A stretch of DNA of 62,000 nt, taken from NCBI RefSeq assembly GCF_001949145.1, contig NW_019091565.1:144066-206065 (forward strand). The letters run 5' to 3'. Position numbers and translations under genes: made by a program. Positions within the stretch are counted from its first letter, which is position 1, and every line of letters begins with the position of its first letter. Below the pieces are notes generated by a model. It was not told the DNA's origin. It worked only from the letters and a program-made list of their open reading frames with translations, and searched no databases. Origin of the DNA: Acanthaster planci (taxonomy: Eukaryota > Echinodermata > Asteroidea > Valvatida > Acanthasteridae). This document shows positions 60,166-62,000 of the stretch, piece by piece.

Positions 60166-61057
60166 CTTGTTCAACGTTGAATGTCGAACGTCAAACGAGG
60201 AACTAACTTCACATCGGTGGCAAAATATACACTTCATGCACTTCCTATAGTAAAGCTACAAACCTAAAAAAGTAGTCCAGTTATGCCAGTATGCATGTGG
60301 TATATGTATTATGAATAAACAGGCATGACAGAAAACATTGGCCCACCGTTACCTTCATGACCTTGTCAGTCTGTCAACATGGGTGAATATGTACATATAA
60401 TGTACATGTAGGCCTACCCGGCGCCCGCAAAGTAGACCTAACCAGGTTAAGTCAAACGTTCATGACGTAACTAATGTATAAACGCAAAAGTGACTAAATC
60501 CTGCAAACGTTGCTCACAATCTGATAGTAAATTGAATGTCATCATAATCGACAAGACAGGTGAAATACGAAGTTTCAACTTCCAAGCCAAGTAACAACAT
60601 AATATTGATACGTATAACGTAGGCCTACATGTACATGTACAAACGTACGGTGAACAACTTTCATGTTTCAACTTGCCCGCAAACTCTGCGAACTTTGGAA
60701 TCTGTTATAGTATGACATCGACAGCCGATCAGCTTAGACACCCCAATAACTATGAGAAGAGACTAGGTACTAGGTGAATTCCTCAGCTAATGGGCGCCTG
60801 GCTTGCCATTTGTCTACAATTCCCTTTTGATGTATAAATACCTCATAAAACAAACAGTAAACATTTAAATCAAAATATTGAATAAACAAAATAAAATATT
60901 TTTTAAAGACATCTCAAGGTTAGCTTAATTGTTATTTTTTTAAAAATATTACCACACCATTTAAGCATCAATACAATACATGGTCGTTTGTGAGCCTCTC
61001 TATACTTCTTTCAACTGTTTGAGGGCGTCCTAACATTATAATAAATCAGAAACCAAA
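60166..61057. other. non-coding stretch before the 61-kb ORF
   Basis: The sequence is AT-rich, with TACATGTA/AGGCCTA words at 60400 and 60620 and low-complexity A/T at 60880-60950. It may contain the promoter of the ORF that follows. No element was resolved. Confidence 0.35.
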
Positions 61058-61258
61058 ATGGCCGCGCCCATAGATTGTATCTGCCGTATTTTTCTGAGAA
61101 AATGTTTCTGTTTTTACCTGAGCCTATTGGTGCTTTTTACACTCACAATCATTTTTGTTGGAGTGTGTGGTGATTCTTCCCTTTCTGAAGATTTTGAAGT
61201 GAAACCTGGTGGTCAGGTTTGGACAACTGTGAAGAAATTGGTAGGGGGAGTAAAATAG
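61058..61258 (+). CDS. small unrecognised protein or first exon with a signal anchor
   Basis: The ATG is in a good context (CCAAAATGGCCGCG) and opens a 66-codon frame. A Cys-rich N-terminus is followed by a hydrophobic segment (residues 17-38, FCFYLSLLVLFTLTIIFVGV) and a polar tail with SEDFEVKPGGQVW. This fits a signal peptide or single-pass anchor with a short luminal domain. The frame ends after VKKLVGGVK. GGTCAGGTTTGG at about 61208 and TTGGTAGGG at about 61239 are possible donors, so this may be only the first exon of a gene running out to the right. I do not recognise the protein. Confidence 0.4.
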   Translation: MAAPIDCICRIFLRKCFCFYLSLLVLFTLTIIFVGVCGDSSLSEDFEVKPGGQVWTTVKKLVGGVK

Positions 61259-62000
61259 ACATGATGTGCATGTACATGTAAGACGTTAAACCGAATCGGG
61301 CGTGCCTGATACAGAGATAGGCCTAAGTAATAACTGATATGATGCCAGGCATGCACGGGGGGGGGCTTCGTGCGTGTATACTTCTCCATCGACACTGGGC
61401 CCCCTAACTTGTGATATAAGAAACACAGCCGGTTAAACAATCAATGAGCAGATGAATAAACGTTATTTGATTGGAGGAAATGCAGTAGGCTGGCCTATTA
61501 GTGTTATGAGATATTGTGTGTGATTACACGTACGTACCTACATGTATGTTAGGGAGGTTGATAAATTTTTTTTTCTGTTTTGTTTTGGAAGTGATCTTGG
61601 AGAGGATGACATTATACCCCCAGTAGTGGTTTGATGTCTGCAACACTCCCATTCTTGGGAGGAGCGTGGTAGACATTGAACCCCACAGTTCTGGGGGTAC
61701 ATACATATAAGGGTGTTCATTACCATTAGCACCCTGTTCCTGCAATAAGGAAAATGAAGTCCACTTTTTCAAACTATCAAACATTCAGACTTTTAGGATC
61801 CATTCCTTAATCCTAGTAGCTCTAGTTTAGGTAAATTTTGACAATATTTAAGCGAGAAAACCTGAATTTTCTACCTGAATTTGGTGGAAGACGACCCCAT
61901 CATGCCATTTTGTTTCACGTCTTGTTACCGGACCCAGCCCTCGTGGGTATACTTAATTTCATAAAAGAAACTTGTATGGTTCCAGGTCAAGGAACCAGAC
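61259..62000. other. right-edge stretch
   Basis: No coding exon was recognised. It contains a G homopolymer near 61360 and T-rich tracts near 61565. It may be intron if the ORF at 61058 is a first exon. Confidence 0.35.

Noticed and set aside
59332-60237. Three very long open frames on both strands
   Set aside because: They consist almost wholly of N from the assembly gap.

Overview
The window is animal nuclear DNA. Genes are split by short GT-AG introns, intergenic space is AT-rich and full of small inverted-repeat elements, and both recognisable gene families (alpha-arrestins and the nuclease FAN1) have metazoan architecture. Frequent TACATGTA and AGGCCTA words and the many non-autonomous DNA transposons suggest a marine invertebrate, perhaps an echinoderm or another invertebrate deuterostome. 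The phylum is inferred, not proven.

From 1 to about 40 kb, the plus strand holds a head-to-tail array of arrestin-domain-containing (ARRDC, alpha-arrestin) genes. Copy A (exons 3-7, 651-2762) runs in from the left. A decayed copy lies at 7432-8636. Copy B (10055-17682) and copy C (20762-29830) are complete, with seven coding exons each. Copy D (32750-39991) has all seven exons but a one-base deletion in exon 1. Exon lengths and intron phases (1,1,0,0,0,1) are almost identical between copies. Introns and flanks of B, C and D can also be matched, so the unit of duplication was a whole gene with its surroundings (start codons 10.7 and 12.0 kb apart). All intact copies end in an exon with one PPSY motif, the type that docks WW domains of NEDD4-family ubiquitin ligases.

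From 40 to 47 kb there is no recognisable gene. This stretch holds a 1.67-kb near-identical tandem repeat whose two units each begin at a single N, and a dispersed repeat of about 1.2 kb that also sits in intron 2 of copy C.

From 58712 down to about 47344, the minus strand encodes FAN1, the Fanconi-associated DNA-repair nuclease, in 13 coding exons, with an N-terminal UBZ4 zinc finger and a C-terminal VRR-NUC catalytic domain. Its introns hold a perfect hairpin with telomere-like CCCTAA words and a strand-switching GTCTTGT/ACAAGAC array.

Beyond FAN1 are a 753-base assembly gap (59413-60165) and a short plus-strand ORF with one hydrophobic segment (61058-61258) that I do not recognise.

No rRNA, tRNA, CRISPR or bacterial-type operon was seen. 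The two gene groups have no evident functional link. The most notable features are the recent tandem expansion of alpha-arrestins with copies at different stages of decay, and the load of distinct small transposons that has built up in their introns.
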